A DNA stretch of 64,000 nt. It comes from Acidipropionibacterium thoenii DSM 20276 (GTDB lineage: Bacteria; Actinomycetota; Actinomycetes; Propionibacteriales; Propionibacteriaceae). The first letter of the stretch is position 1; the number at the start of each line of letters is the position of its first letter. The DNA lies in NCBI RefSeq assembly GCF_000423445.1, contig NZ_AUHZ01000010.1, positions 58,104-122,103 of the forward strand, in the 5' to 3' direction. Shown here one piece after another: positions 8,295 through 17,751 of the stretch. Under the pieces are notes generated by a model that was not told the DNA's origin, made no database searches, and saw only the letters and a program-made list of their open reading frames with translations. The translations under genes and the position numbers were made by a program.

Positions 8295-9983
8295 ATGGTT
8301 CTTCTTGAGGTATTCAGACCAGACACCAACCCCCTGGGACATCAGTGGCTCTCTGCCCTGGTGGCATTCCTTCCAGTGCTGGCGATGCTTGTCACCTTGG
8401 GCGCTTTGCGTTGGAAGGCGCACTGGGCCGGCATGTTCTCCTGGGCGGTCGCCCTGCTGATCGCGATCTTCGCGTTCAAGATGCCCTTCCTGATGGCGGT
8501 CTCCTCCAGCGCTGAGGGCTTCCTCTACGGTCTCTTCCCGATCGTGTGGATCCTCATCGCGGCGATCTGGATGTACCAGCTCACGGTGGTCTCGGGCAGG
8601 TTCGATGATCTGCGCAAGACCTTCTTCCTCATCAGCGACGACCCCCGGGTGCTCGGCATCCTGATCGCCTTCTGCTTCGGCGGTCTGCTGGAGGCGCTGG
8701 CCGGCTTCGGCGCCCCGGTGGCGATCGCGGCGGCGATGCTGATCGGCATCGGCTTCGGCAAGCTGCGCGCCGCCCTCACCGCACTGGCCGCCAACACCGT
8801 CCCGGTGGCCTTCGGCGCCGTCGGCCTGCCGGTGCTGCAGGCGGCCAAGGTCTCCGGCCTGGACGTCTCGGCGGTCGCCCCCGTCTCGGCCCGGATCTGT
8901 GCTCTGCTCGGTCTGGTGGTCCCCTTCCTGATGCTGTCGATCATGGACGGCAAGAAGGGCGTCAAGCAGGTCTGGCCCTTCGGCCTGTTCGTCGGCATCG
9001 TCTTCGGCGCCACCAAGTGGATCGTCGCCTCCACCGCGCTGTACAACCTCACCGAGGTCTTCGCGGCGATCATCACCGTCGCCCTGGGCATCGTCTTCCT
9101 CAAGATCTGGCACCCGAAGGGTGGCCAGGAGGCCGCCGAGCGGATCGGCATCCCGATCGATCCGGTGCTGGAGAAGGATCCGGTCTCCGCCGAGAAGATC
9201 GTCACCTCCGACCTCACCGGCAACCGCATCTTCATGGCCCTGGTGCCCTACATCCTGGTCATCGTCGTCTTCGCGATCGCCGCCATCCCGGCCATCAAGA
9301 AGGCCATGAGCTCCGCCGACCTGCCGATGACCTGGCCGGGGCTGGGTGGTCTCCAGACCTCTGGCGGAGATCCCTCCAAGCACCTCGTCTACACCTGGCC
9401 GTGGTTCTCCCAGCCCGGCTTCCTGCTGGCCATCGTGGCCATCCTGGTGGGTCTGATCTACCGGATGAAGATCGTCGACATCTTCAAGGAGCTGTGGGTC
9501 AACGTCAAGAAGATGAAGTTCTCCGCGTTGACCATCGGCATGGTGGTGGCTCTGGCCTATGTGATGGGCGACTCCGGCCAGACCCTGGCCCTGGGCCTGT
9601 TCATCGCCGGAGCCGGCGCGGTCTACCCCTTCCTGGCACCGCTGCTGGGCTACATCGGCACCTACGTGACCGGTTCGGACACCTCGGCCAATATCCTGTT
9701 CTCCAATCTGCAGTCCACGGTCGGACAGCAGATCGGACAGAACTCGGCACTGGGTGTCGAGGGGATGCGGGGCCTGCTGGTGGGCACCGGAGCCGCCGGT
9801 GGCGTCGTCGGCAAGATGATCTCCCCTCAGTCCCTGACGGTGGCCGCCACCGCCATCGGGCTGATCGGTGGCGAGTCCGTGATCCTGCGCAAGGTGTTCA
9901 AGTACTCGATCCTGCTCATCGTTCTCATGTGCATCCTGGCTGGGCTGATGTCCACCCCGGTGCTCTCCTGGATTCTTCCCTGA
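8295..9983 (+). CDS. lctP: L-lactate permease
   Basis: A 562-residue polytopic membrane protein of the LctP/LldP family (proton-coupled lactate uptake). It has about a dozen hydrophobic segments, the family stretch EALAGFGAPVAIAAAMLIGIG near residue 133, and a C-terminal GSDTSANILFSNLQ motif near 459 with TGAAGGVVGKMISPQS near 498. It starts the operon with lutABC (31 bp to lutA) and is divergent from the FadR-type regulator. An ACGGAG ribosome site precedes the ATG. Substrate is called from family and operon context; glycolate is a secondary possibility. Confidence 0.93.
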   Translation: MVLLEVFRPDTNPLGHQWLSALVAFLPVLAMLVTLGALRWKAHWAGMFSWAVALLIAIFAFKMPFLMAVSSSAEGFLYGLFPIVWILIAAIWMYQLTVVSGRFDDLRKTFFLISDDPRVLGILIAFCFGGLLEALAGFGAPVAIAAAMLIGIGFGKLRAALTALAANTVPVAFGAVGLPVLQAAKVSGLDVSAVAPVSARICALLGLVVPFLMLSIMDGKKGVKQVWPFGLFVGIVFGATKWIVASTALYNLTEVFAAIITVALGIVFLKIWHPKGGQEAAERIGIPIDPVLEKDPVSAEKIVTSDLTGNRIFMALVPYILVIVVFAIAAIPAIKKAMSSADLPMTWPGLGGLQTSGGDPSKHLVYTWPWFSQPGFLLAIVAILVGLIYRMKIVDIFKELWVNVKKMKFSALTIGMVVALAYVMGDSGQTLALGLFIAGAGAVYPFLAPLLGYIGTYVTGSDTSANILFSNLQSTVGQQIGQNSALGVEGMRGLLVGTGAAGGVVGKMISPQSLTVAATAIGLIGGESVILRKVFKYSILLIVLMCILAGLMSTPVLSWILP

Positions 9984-10013
9984 TATCGGTCACAAGCTCG
10001 GAGGCCTCGTTCA

Positions 10014-10808
10014 ATGACCACTATTCCTGCTGCCGAGAGCAGCACAGCCACGCTGGCAAAGCCCGGTGGCGGCATGACCGTCGGACTGTTCATCACCTGT
10101 ATCAACGATGTGATGTTCCCGCAGACCGGTCAGGCCGTCGTCAAGATCCTCGAGCGGCTGGGATGCACCGTGGAGTTCCCACGGGCCCAGACCTGCTGCG
10201 GGCAGATGACCACCAACTCCGGATACTTCGAGGAGTCCATCCCCGCCGTCAAGCAGTACGTCAAGGCCTTCTCCGGCTATGACTACGTGGTGGCCCCGTC
10301 CGGCTCGTGCACCGGTGCGGTCCGCGACCAGCACCCGATGCTGGCCCGCGAGACCGGCGACCAGGGATTCATCCGCGAGGTCGACGACGTGAGCCAGAAG
10401 CTCTACGACCTGCCCGAGTTCCTCATCGACGTGCTGGGGGTGGAGGATCTGGGCGCCTACTTCCCGCACCGGGTCACCTACCACCCGTCCTGCCACGGAC
10501 GCCGTTTCCTCAAGCTCGGCGACAAGCCGGCCCGGCTGCTGAGCCACGTCAAGGGAATGACCCTGGTGCCGCTGCCGATGGAGGAGCAGTGCTGCGGATT
10601 CGGTGGCACCTTCTGCGTCAAGAACCCCGACATGAGTGCCGCGATGGCCGCCGACAAGGCCCGCCACATCCGCGAGACCGACGCCGAGTACGTGGTGGCC
10701 GGCGACAACTCCTGCCTGATGAACATCGGTGGGGTGCTGTCGCGCCAGAACTCCGGGGTCAAGGCGATCCATCTGGCCGAGATCCTGGCCAACACCGAGG
10801 AGGACTGA
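10014..10808 (+). CDS. lutA: Lactate utilisation Fe-S protein LutA
   Basis: A 264-residue protein with two cysteine-rich CCG domains: CINDVMFP and CGQMTTNSGYF in the N-terminal half, SCHGRRFLKLG and QCCGFGGTFCVKN in the C-terminal half. These CxnCCGxnCxxC modules bind Fe-S clusters in LutA, GlpC and heterodisulfide reductase subunit B. With LutB and LutC it forms the LutABC complex that oxidises L-lactate to pyruvate. A CGGAGG ribosome site lies about 8 bp before the ATG. It follows lctP and is 4 bp before lutB. Confidence 0.93.
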   Translation: MTTIPAAESSTATLAKPGGGMTVGLFITCINDVMFPQTGQAVVKILERLGCTVEFPRAQTCCGQMTTNSGYFEESIPAVKQYVKAFSGYDYVVAPSGSCTGAVRDQHPMLARETGDQGFIREVDDVSQKLYDLPEFLIDVLGVEDLGAYFPHRVTYHPSCHGRRFLKLGDKPARLLSHVKGMTLVPLPMEEQCCGFGGTFCVKNPDMSAAMAADKARHIRETDAEYVVAGDNSCLMNIGGVLSRQNSGVKAIHLAEILANTEED

Positions 10809-10812
10809 CGCC

Positions 10813-12348
10813 ATGGGAACCGAACTGCGTCGCATCACCGAAGGCAATCACGGGGTCGCCCGGCTGACCCCGGCGCCCGACAACGGCGGCACCTTCCTGG
10901 GCATGCCGAAGTTCCAGAAGGCCGTCAAGACCGAACTGGAGCTGAGCGTCCAGCGCAAGAACATGCGCAACGCCACCACCACGATCCGCAACAAGCGGGC
11001 GCTGCGGGTCTCCGAGTCCCCCGACTGGGAGGACGTGCGGGAGGCCGCGGCCGAGATCAAGAATCGGGTCGCCCGGCACCTCGACCACTACCTGGAGGAG
11101 GCCGAGAAGAGTCTCACCGCTCGCGGCGTCCACGTCCACTGGGCCCGTGACGGCCAGGAGGCCAACCAGATCGTCGCCGAGATCGCCAAGGCCAAGGGGG
11201 TCGACGAAGTCGTCAAGATCAAGTCGATCACCACCCAGGAGACCGATCTCAACGAGTACCTGGAGGAGCAGGGGATCGCGGCCTGGGAGACCGACCTGGC
11301 TGAGCTGATCGTTCAGCTCGGGCACGACCGCCCCTCCCACATCGTGGTTCCGGCGATCCATCGCAATCGTGCCGAGGTCCGCGAGATCTTCCTTCGCGAG
11401 ATGAAGAACTACGGACGTCCGGCCCCCGAGGACGTCTCGGAGAACCCGCCGGAGCTGGCCAATGCGGCCCGCCTGCACCTGCGCGAGAAGTTCCTGCGCG
11501 CCAAGGTGGCGGTCTCCGGTGGCAACTTCGTGCTGGCCGACACCGGCTCCCTGGTGATCGTGGAGTCCGAGGGCAATGGCCGGATGTGCCTGACCCTTCC
11601 CGACACCCTCATCTCGATGGTGGGCATCGAGAAGATCCTGCCGAGCATCGACGACCTCGAGGTCTTCCTCAAGCTGCTGCCCCGTTCGGCGACCGGTGAG
11701 CGGATGAACCCGTACAACTCGGTGTGGAGCGGCGTCACCGAGGGGGACGGCCCCCAGGAGCAGCACGTCATCTTCATGGACAACGGGCGGACCAATGTGC
11801 TGGCCGACCCGGTGGGCCGCGAGGTGCTGCGGTGCATCCGGTGCGCCTCCTGTATCAACACCTGCCCGGTCTACGAGCGGGCCGGCGGGCACGCCTACGG
11901 CTCGGTCTACCCCGGCCCGATCGGGATCTCGCTGACCCCGCAGCTGCGCGGCGTCGACGATCCGGTCGACCGCGCGATGCCCTACGCCTGCTCGCTGTGC
12001 GGGGCCTGCAATGAGGTGTGCCCGGTCAAGATCCCGTTGACCGACATCATCCTGCACCTGCGCCACCGGGTGGCCCAGGCCGAGAAGGCGGACCGCTTCG
12101 GGGAGGACGCCGAGGGCACCGTCGAGCGCAATCTCATGAAGACCGCCGGTTGGGTGCTGGGCGATGCCAAGCACTTCGAGGCGGTCCAGGCGGCCACCCG
12201 CAGCGCCGGTTGGGCGTTGAAGGGCAAGCCGCTGGGACCGATCCCGGTCCCGATCGCCGAGCGCTGGCTGAAGTACCGCGACGTCCAGGCGCCGCCGACC
12301 CAGACCTTCCGCGCCTGGTGGAAGAAGAACCAGAAGGAGGGCAAGTGA
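10813..12348 (+). CDS. lutB: Lactate utilisation Fe-S protein LutB
   Basis: A 511-residue LutB: an N-terminal LUD domain followed by two 4Fe-4S motifs, CIRCASCINTCPVY near 341 and CSLCGACNEVCPV near 394, and a helical C-terminal tail. It probably passes electrons within LutABC. The start was set at the ATG at 10813, preceded by GAGGAGG and placed 4 bp after the lutA stop; a longer frame from 10729 would overlap lutA and has no ribosome site. Its TGA overlaps the lutC ATG. Confidence 0.93.
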   Translation: MGTELRRITEGNHGVARLTPAPDNGGTFLGMPKFQKAVKTELELSVQRKNMRNATTTIRNKRALRVSESPDWEDVREAAAEIKNRVARHLDHYLEEAEKSLTARGVHVHWARDGQEANQIVAEIAKAKGVDEVVKIKSITTQETDLNEYLEEQGIAAWETDLAELIVQLGHDRPSHIVVPAIHRNRAEVREIFLREMKNYGRPAPEDVSENPPELANAARLHLREKFLRAKVAVSGGNFVLADTGSLVIVESEGNGRMCLTLPDTLISMVGIEKILPSIDDLEVFLKLLPRSATGERMNPYNSVWSGVTEGDGPQEQHVIFMDNGRTNVLADPVGREVLRCIRCASCINTCPVYERAGGHAYGSVYPGPIGISLTPQLRGVDDPVDRAMPYACSLCGACNEVCPVKIPLTDIILHLRHRVAQAEKADRFGEDAEGTVERNLMKTAGWVLGDAKHFEAVQAATRSAGWALKGKPLGPIPVPIAERWLKYRDVQAPPTQTFRAWWKKNQKEGK

Positions 12349-13037
12349 TGACTGCCCAGACCATGACCGAGCGCGACGCCGAGGCGCGCGCCGAGATCCT
12401 CGCCCGGGTGCGTCAGGCGACCACCGACATCACCGACAAGAACCTGGAGTCCGACACCCCGATCAAGTGGGAGTACGGCCGCGGGATCGAGATGGACGAC
12501 GTGGTGGGGACCTTCGTCCAGAAGGTCATCGACTACTCGGCCACGGTCGTGCGGGTCGCTCCGCAGGATGTGCCGGCGGCAGTCGTCGATGGCCTGAAGG
12601 CCACCGGTGCCGATGCCTCAGCGGTGGTCCCGGCCGGGCTGGACGCCGCCTGGGTCGATGCGATCCGCGCGGCGGGGATCGAGGTCCGGGTCGATGATCC
12701 GGCGCTGAGCAAGGAGGTCCTCAACGACACCCAGGCGGTCGTGACGGCTGCGGCCTGCGGGGTGGCCGACACCGGCACCATCGTGCTGGACCACCTGGCG
12801 GATCAGGGACGCCGTGCGATCACCCTGGTGCCCGACCGCCACGTGTGCGTGGTACTGGCATCCCAGGTGGTCTCCGATGTCCCCGAGGCCGTCCAGATCG
12901 TCAAGCCGGCCGTGCTGGAGGGCCATCCGCTGACCTGGATCTCCGGTGGGTCGGCGACCAGCGACATCGAGTTGTCGCGGGTCGATGGTGTGCACGGGCC
13001 CCGTCAGCTGTACGTCGTGGTGATCGACGACATCTGA
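12348..13037 (+). CDS. lutC: Lactate utilisation protein LutC
   Basis: A 229-residue LUD-domain protein (DUF162). The family glycine/threonine stretch GVADTGTIVLD is near residue 140 and HPLTWISGGSATSDIEL near 188. No Fe-S cysteines are present, as usual for LutC. The start ATG overlaps the lutB stop (TGATG), indicating translational coupling, so a longer upstream frame was rejected. It is the last gene of the lctP-lutABC operon. Confidence 0.92.
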   Translation: MTAQTMTERDAEARAEILARVRQATTDITDKNLESDTPIKWEYGRGIEMDDVVGTFVQKVIDYSATVVRVAPQDVPAAVVDGLKATGADASAVVPAGLDAAWVDAIRAAGIEVRVDDPALSKEVLNDTQAVVTAAACGVADTGTIVLDHLADQGRRAITLVPDRHVCVVLASQVVSDVPEAVQIVKPAVLEGHPLTWISGGSATSDIELSRVDGVHGPRQLYVVVIDDI

Positions 13038-13097
13038 GGATCCGCTGGCTGAGCCACGGGTGGATCCGATCACCGGTGGCCGACAGCATCTGATGCC

Positions 13098-13137
13098 CAG
13101 GGGCGTCGTTCCGGTTCAGGCCGGGGCGGCGCCCCTG
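13098..13137 (+). terminator. Possible hairpin after lutC
   Basis: CAGGGGCG (13098-13105) pairs exactly with CGCCCCTG (13130-13137) across a 24-base loop that can pair further. No T-run follows. It lies between lutC and the convergent cydC, where a terminator is expected. Confidence 0.35.
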
Positions 13138-13217
13138 TCGCGTCTCCGAGCGGCTGCGGGCGTCGGTTCCGGGGACCGGCCGGGCGAGGAGGCGCCGGGC
13201 CCGGGCGCAACGGGCCG

Positions 13218-14855
13218 TCAGCCGATCCGCCAGATCCGGTCGCAGCGGGCCATCACCTCAGGGTCATGGGTGATGACGAGCATCGCCGAGCCGGCGGCCG
13301 AGGCCCACAGGTTGTCCATCAGCTGGGCCGAGGTCTCCGAGTCCAGGTGCTCGGTGGGCTCGTCGAGGATCAGCAGCGGCGGCTGCGGCTCGGGCAGGTC
13401 GGCCGGCAGGTGGTCGACCAGCACCCGGGCCAGCGCCAGGCGCTGAGCCTCCCCTCCGGACAGGGTGGCGCCGTCCTCCCCGACGATCCGGTCGGGGGAC
13501 ATCTCCAGTCCGGCGTGCAGCAGTGCCGAGACCACCTCGGGGTCGGTGGCGTCGCGGTCGCCGATCCTGACATTCTCGGCGATCGAGGTCGCGAAGACGT
13601 GGGCGTGCTGGGCCAGGTAGCGCACCCGCCCGGTGGTCTCGACGGTGCCGCCGACCGCCGGGATCAGCCCCATCACGGTGGCGGCCAGAGTCGTCTTGCC
13701 GATCCCCGAGGGTCCGACCACCGCGACCTTCTGGCCGGCGGCCAGGTCCAGGTCAAGGCCCGCCAGCACCGGCGGATGGCCGGGCCAGCCGACCGTCAGG
13801 TCGGCGAGATGGAGTCCCGGCGGATCGGCGGCCAGCACATGGACCCCGTCGACGTGGGCCTTCACGGAGTCCCCCGAGCCCACCGGCGGGGCGTCCAGCA
13901 CCTCGACCACCCGATCCAGCGCGCCAGTGGCCCGGGTGAAGGTCTGCGCCGCCGAGGTGAACTCCGAGAAGACCTCGTGAAGGGCCAGCGGGGTGAGCAC
14001 CAGGACCGCCAGGATCCGGCCGCCCATCTGACCCGAGGCCACCGCCTGACCGCCGATCAGCAGGGCTCCGATCACCGCGACGCCGGCCGCCAGTACCTGC
14101 CCGCCGGAGGCCAGCCCCCGCACCCGGGCGGCCCTGCGCTCGGCGGTCCGAAGCCGGGAGTCGACCTCCAGCACGCGGTGCAGGGCCGGACCCTCGGCCC
14201 CCAGTGCCACCAGGTCAGGGGCCATCATGGCCAGCTCCCGGGTGCGGTCGGCCAGCTCCCCCCGCAACGGCGTCATGGTGGCGTCGGCGGCCCGCGAGAC
14301 CCGCTGGGTGAGCCAGGGGAGCACCACCCCGGCCAGCAGCGCCGAGCCCAGCAGCACCGCCGCCGAGCCGACCGAGAACCGTCCGAGGAGGACCGTCGTC
14401 CCGACGATCACCAGGGAGGCCGCGCAGGCCGGCACCACCACCCGGACCACCAGATCCAGCACCGCCTCGACGTCGGCGGTGACCCGCACCAGCAGGTCCC
14501 CGTGGCGGCGTCCCAGCAGGGTGGTGCCCGACAGCCGCCGGTACACCCGCATCCGCAGCGCGCTCTGCATCCGCAGCGCCAGGTCGTGGCTCACCAGCCG
14601 GTCGGCATAGCGGAAGACCCCGCGCGAGATGCCGAAGAACCGGACGCCGACCGCGGCGGCCTCCAGATAGAGCACCGGGGGCATCTCGGCGGCCCGCGAC
14701 AGCAACCATCCGGCGACCCCCATCAGGGCCACCGAGGCTCCCGAGGCGCATCCCGACAGCAGCACCGACAGGGCCAGCAGGGCCCGTCCGCGGGGGACGT
14801 CGCCCAGCAGCATTCCCAGCAGCCGGGAGGCCGGGGATCTCTGCGGCCGGCTCAT
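13218..14855 (-). CDS. cydC: Cysteine/glutathione ABC exporter subunit CydC
   Basis: A 545-residue fused membrane/ATPase half-transporter. About six transmembrane helices are followed by an ATPase domain with Walker A GPSGIGKTT near 380, signature LSGGEAQRLALAR near 465 and Walker B LLILDEPTEHLD near 495. CydDC exports thiols to the outer side of the membrane and is needed to assemble cytochrome bd. Its ATG overlaps the cydD stop by 4 bp, and it is last in the cydABDC operon. Confidence 0.9.
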   Translation of the reverse strand: MSRPQRSPASRLLGMLLGDVPRGRALLALSVLLSGCASGASVALMGVAGWLLSRAAEMPPVLYLEAAAVGVRFFGISRGVFRYADRLVSHDLALRMQSALRMRVYRRLSGTTLLGRRHGDLLVRVTADVEAVLDLVVRVVVPACAASLVIVGTTVLLGRFSVGSAAVLLGSALLAGVVLPWLTQRVSRAADATMTPLRGELADRTRELAMMAPDLVALGAEGPALHRVLEVDSRLRTAERRAARVRGLASGGQVLAAGVAVIGALLIGGQAVASGQMGGRILAVLVLTPLALHEVFSEFTSAAQTFTRATGALDRVVEVLDAPPVGSGDSVKAHVDGVHVLAADPPGLHLADLTVGWPGHPPVLAGLDLDLAAGQKVAVVGPSGIGKTTLAATVMGLIPAVGGTVETTGRVRYLAQHAHVFATSIAENVRIGDRDATDPEVVSALLHAGLEMSPDRIVGEDGATLSGGEAQRLALARVLVDHLPADLPEPQPPLLILDEPTEHLDSETSAQLMDNLWASAAGSAMLVITHDPEVMARCDRIWRIG

Positions 14856-16636
14856 GAGGCCACCTGCGCGGACTCCAGGGTGATGACCCGGTCGGCATCC
14901 TGGAGCACCTGCGGCCGGTGACTCACCACCAGCACCGAGGCGCCCAGTGCGCGCACGGTGGCCAGCACGGTGGACTCGGTGGCATCGTCCAGACCGGCGG
15001 TGGGCTCGTCGAGGATCAGCATCCCGGCGCCGTCCTGCTCGACCCGCAGCAGCGCCCGGGCCAGCGCCACCCGGCGTCGCTCCCCGGCCGACAACCCCTC
15101 GGCATCGTCGTCGACCTCCTTGTCGAGGGCCAGCCGGGTGCCGCCGCAGCGGTCCAGGGCGTCTCGCAGCTGGGCGTCCGTGGCCGCCGGGTAGCCCAGC
15201 AGCAGGTTGTCGGCGACGCTGCCGCGCATCATCCCGGGGTTCTGCGGGACATAGGCCAGACGCCGCCGCCAGGCCGCCCAGCTGGCCGGTGGGGCGGCGG
15301 TGAGATCGACCCCGCCGACCTGGATCCGGCCGGATTCGGGGGTCAGGAAGCCGAGCAGGCAGTCCAGGGCGGTGGTCTTGCCCGAGCCGGAGTGCCCGGC
15401 CAGGGCGACGGTCTCGCCCGGGTCGACCCGCAGGCTGAGACCCGACAGCGCCGGCGGGGTGTGCGGGGATACCACGCGATCGGGGGAGGATGCGCCACCG
15501 GCGGCGGGTGTGCGACCTGCGGCGGGCGCGCCACCGGAGGCGGGCGTGCCACCGGGGGAGCGGCGGGCATCGGGGTAGCGGTAGGTCAGACCCTCGAGGA
15601 GCACGGGCGCCTCGCGAGGTGAGGGGACCTCGGTCGGCCGGGCGGCGGAGGAGGATCCGGCAGGCCCGCCGACCGGCGTCCGCCCCCTCTCGATCACCGC
15701 GAAGGCCGCCTCGGCAGCCGCCATGCCGTCCGCCGAGTCGTGGTAGCGGGCGCCGACCTCGCGGACCGGCAGGTAGACCTCGGGGGCCAGGATGAGGATG
15801 AACAGGGCGGTGCGCAGGTCCATCCCGCCGCCGGCCACCCGGAATCCGATGGTCACCGCCACCAGGGCCACCGACAGGGTGGCCAGCAGTTCCAGTGCGA
15901 AGGAGGACAGGAAGGACACCCGCAGGGTGCGCATCGTCTCGCTGCGATTGGCCCCCTCGGTGCGGCGCAGGCCCTCCAGCTGGGCGCGGGCCCGGCCGAA
16001 CACCTGGAGGGTGACCAGTCCCGTCATCAGGTCGGCGAAGTGATTGGCCAACCGGGTCTGGACCCGGAATCGTCGGGCCATCGCGGCCTCGGTGCGCCAG
16101 CCGATCAGGGCCATGAAGACCGGGATCAGCGGAATGGTGACGGCGATGATGATGACGCTGGTGAGATCCTGCAGCCCGATCGCCACCGCCAGCACCACCG
16201 GCACGATGCAGGCCAGCACGAGCTGGGGGAGGTACTTGGCGTAGAACCCGTCGAGGGCGTCCAGGCCGGTGGTGATGAGGGTGATGAGGGTGCTGGAGGT
16301 CACCGTGGCATCGGTGGGATGGGACAGCCGGGCGCTCACCAGGTCACCGCGAAGCTGTGACTTCACCTGGGCGGCGGCGCGGTGGGAGAGCCATTCGGTG
16401 GCCCAGGAGGTCACCGCCCGGCCGGCGAAGACGGTCCCCAGCAGGAGGCACCAGCGGCCCAGCCCGTCGGTGCGATGGGTGGCGAAGACCGACGAGATCG
16501 CCCGGGCCAGCAACCAGGCCTGACACAGCACCAGGACGGCCGTGACCACTCCGGTGACGCACAGCGCCACCAGGAAGGGCACGGTCGCCCTGGCCCGGTG
16601 CAACAACCGGGGGTCGATGGGACCCGCCACAGGCAC
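14852..16636 (-). CDS. cydD: Cysteine/glutathione ABC exporter subunit CydD
   Basis: A 594-residue half-transporter, partner of CydC. The membrane domain is followed by an ATPase domain with Walker A GHSGSGKTT, signature LSAGERRRVALAR and Walker B MLILDEPTAGLD. The ATPase domain carries an unusual insertion of about 30 Gly/Pro/Ala residues (GGTPASGGAPAAGRT...) between the first strand (LTYRYPDARR) and the next (LSGLSLRV), encoded by an 18-bp tandem repeat at about 15488-15562. Translation probably starts at a GTG (16636). It overlaps cydC by 4 bp and follows cydB by about 20 bp. Confidence 0.9.
   Translation of the reverse strand: MPVAGPIDPRLLHRARATVPFLVALCVTGVVTAVLVLCQAWLLARAISSVFATHRTDGLGRWCLLLGTVFAGRAVTSWATEWLSHRAAAQVKSQLRGDLVSARLSHPTDATVTSSTLITLITTGLDALDGFYAKYLPQLVLACIVPVVLAVAIGLQDLTSVIIIAVTIPLIPVFMALIGWRTEAAMARRFRVQTRLANHFADLMTGLVTLQVFGRARAQLEGLRRTEGANRSETMRTLRVSFLSSFALELLATLSVALVAVTIGFRVAGGGMDLRTALFILILAPEVYLPVREVGARYHDSADGMAAAEAAFAVIERGRTPVGGPAGSSSAARPTEVPSPREAPVLLEGLTYRYPDARRSPGGTPASGGAPAAGRTPAAGGASSPDRVVSPHTPPALSGLSLRVDPGETVALAGHSGSGKTTALDCLLGFLTPESGRIQVGGVDLTAAPPASWAAWRRRLAYVPQNPGMMRGSVADNLLLGYPAATDAQLRDALDRCGGTRLALDKEVDDDAEGLSAGERRRVALARALLRVEQDGAGMLILDEPTAGLDDATESTVLATVRALGASVLVVSHRPQVLQDADRVITLESAQVAS
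15488..15562 (-). repeat. 18-bp tandem repeat inside cydD
   Basis: About four diverged units of GCCACCGGCGGCGGGYGT type (plus-strand sense). Because 18 is a multiple of 3 the array stays in frame and adds a flexible Gly/Ala/Pro loop to the ATPase domain, upstream of the Walker A motif. Confidence 0.75.
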
Positions 16637-16656
16637 TCAGGCGGTCCGGGGGGCCA

Positions 16657-17736
16657 TCAGTGAGCGCCCTGGGGAATGGACTCCCGTGAGATCCGCTTGC
16701 GGAACACCCAGTAGGACCATGCCTGGTAGGCGAGCACGATCGGTACCATCACACCGGCGCTGATCGTCATGATCTTGAGGGTGTAGGGGCTCGAGGAGGC
16801 GATCCACATGTCGAAGTCGACGCCGACCGGGCGGAATCCGATATTGCCCCACATCTTGATGAACATCGCGATCATCATCACCGCGATCGCCAGGCCGTTG
16901 AGCAGGAAGGCCCGACCGTCCTTCTCGGACCTGGAGAACAGCGTCGCACCGACCACCAGGAGCACCGCGAGGATCCCCAGGATCCAGGTGAGCAGATGGG
17001 CGGTGGCGTCGGCGGGGGCGTACATGGTGTTGAACATCACGGCCCAGACCGCCATCAGGGCCGCGGCCAGCCAGCCGAGCCGGGTGGCGAAACGGCCGGC
17101 CCGGTAGTGCATCCGGCCGGTGGTCTTCAGCGAGACGAAGCCGGCGCCGTGGGCGCAGAACAGGATCACGAAGAGCAGCCCGCCGACCAGGGCGAAGGGG
17201 GTGAACAGACCCCAGAAGGAGGTCGTCACCAGCGGCGCCGGCCCGTTGATGGTCTGATGGGGCCCCAGTTCCACGCCGCGCACGAAGTTCGCGAAGCCGA
17301 CGCCGAGCACCAGACTCGGCAGCAGGGAGCCGATGGTGGCCATCCAGTCGAAGGTGTTGCGCCACTGCGAGGAGGGGTGCTTGGAGCGGTACTCGAAGGA
17401 GACGCCGCGGATGATCAGGCCGAACAGGACCAGCAGCAGGGGCAGGTAGAGCCCGGAGAACAGCGTCGCGTACCAGCCGGGGAAGGCTGCGAACATCGCG
17501 CCGCCGGCCGTGATGAGCCACACCTCGTTGGCGTCCCAGGTCGGGCCGATGGTGTTGACCATCACCCGCTTGTCGGTCTCGTCCTTGGCGAGGAAGGGCA
17601 GCAGCATGGCGACGCCGAAATCGAATCCCTCGAGGAAGAAGAATCCGACCCACAGCACCGCGATGAGGATGAACCACACCGGCGTCAGCGCGGAATGGGC
17701 AACCTCGAGAACGGACATCTCAAGAATGGGGAACAT
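16657..17736 (-). CDS. cydB: Cytochrome bd ubiquinol/menaquinol oxidase subunit II
   Basis: A membrane protein of about 359 residues with eight or nine hydrophobic helices. The N-terminal FILIAVLWVGFFFLEGFDFG and GPTWDANEVWLITAGGAMFAAFP stretches are diagnostic of CydB. It pairs with CydA to form the high-affinity terminal oxidase. The frame opens at a GTG (17748), but a GAGGGG site lies 11 bp before the ATG at 17736, so that ATG was chosen; an internal ATG (MSVLEVAH) is an alternative. It lies 15 bp after cydA. Confidence 0.93.
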   Translation of the reverse strand: MFPILEMSVLEVAHSALTPVWFILIAVLWVGFFFLEGFDFGVAMLLPFLAKDETDKRVMVNTIGPTWDANEVWLITAGGAMFAAFPGWYATLFSGLYLPLLLVLFGLIIRGVSFEYRSKHPSSQWRNTFDWMATIGSLLPSLVLGVGFANFVRGVELGPHQTINGPAPLVTTSFWGLFTPFALVGGLLFVILFCAHGAGFVSLKTTGRMHYRAGRFATRLGWLAAALMAVWAVMFNTMYAPADATAHLLTWILGILAVLLVVGATLFSRSEKDGRAFLLNGLAIAVMMIAMFIKMWGNIGFRPVGVDFDMWIASSSPYTLKIMTISAGVMVPIVLAYQAWSYWVFRKRISRESIPQGAH

Positions 17737-17751
17737 GAACTGCAACACCCC

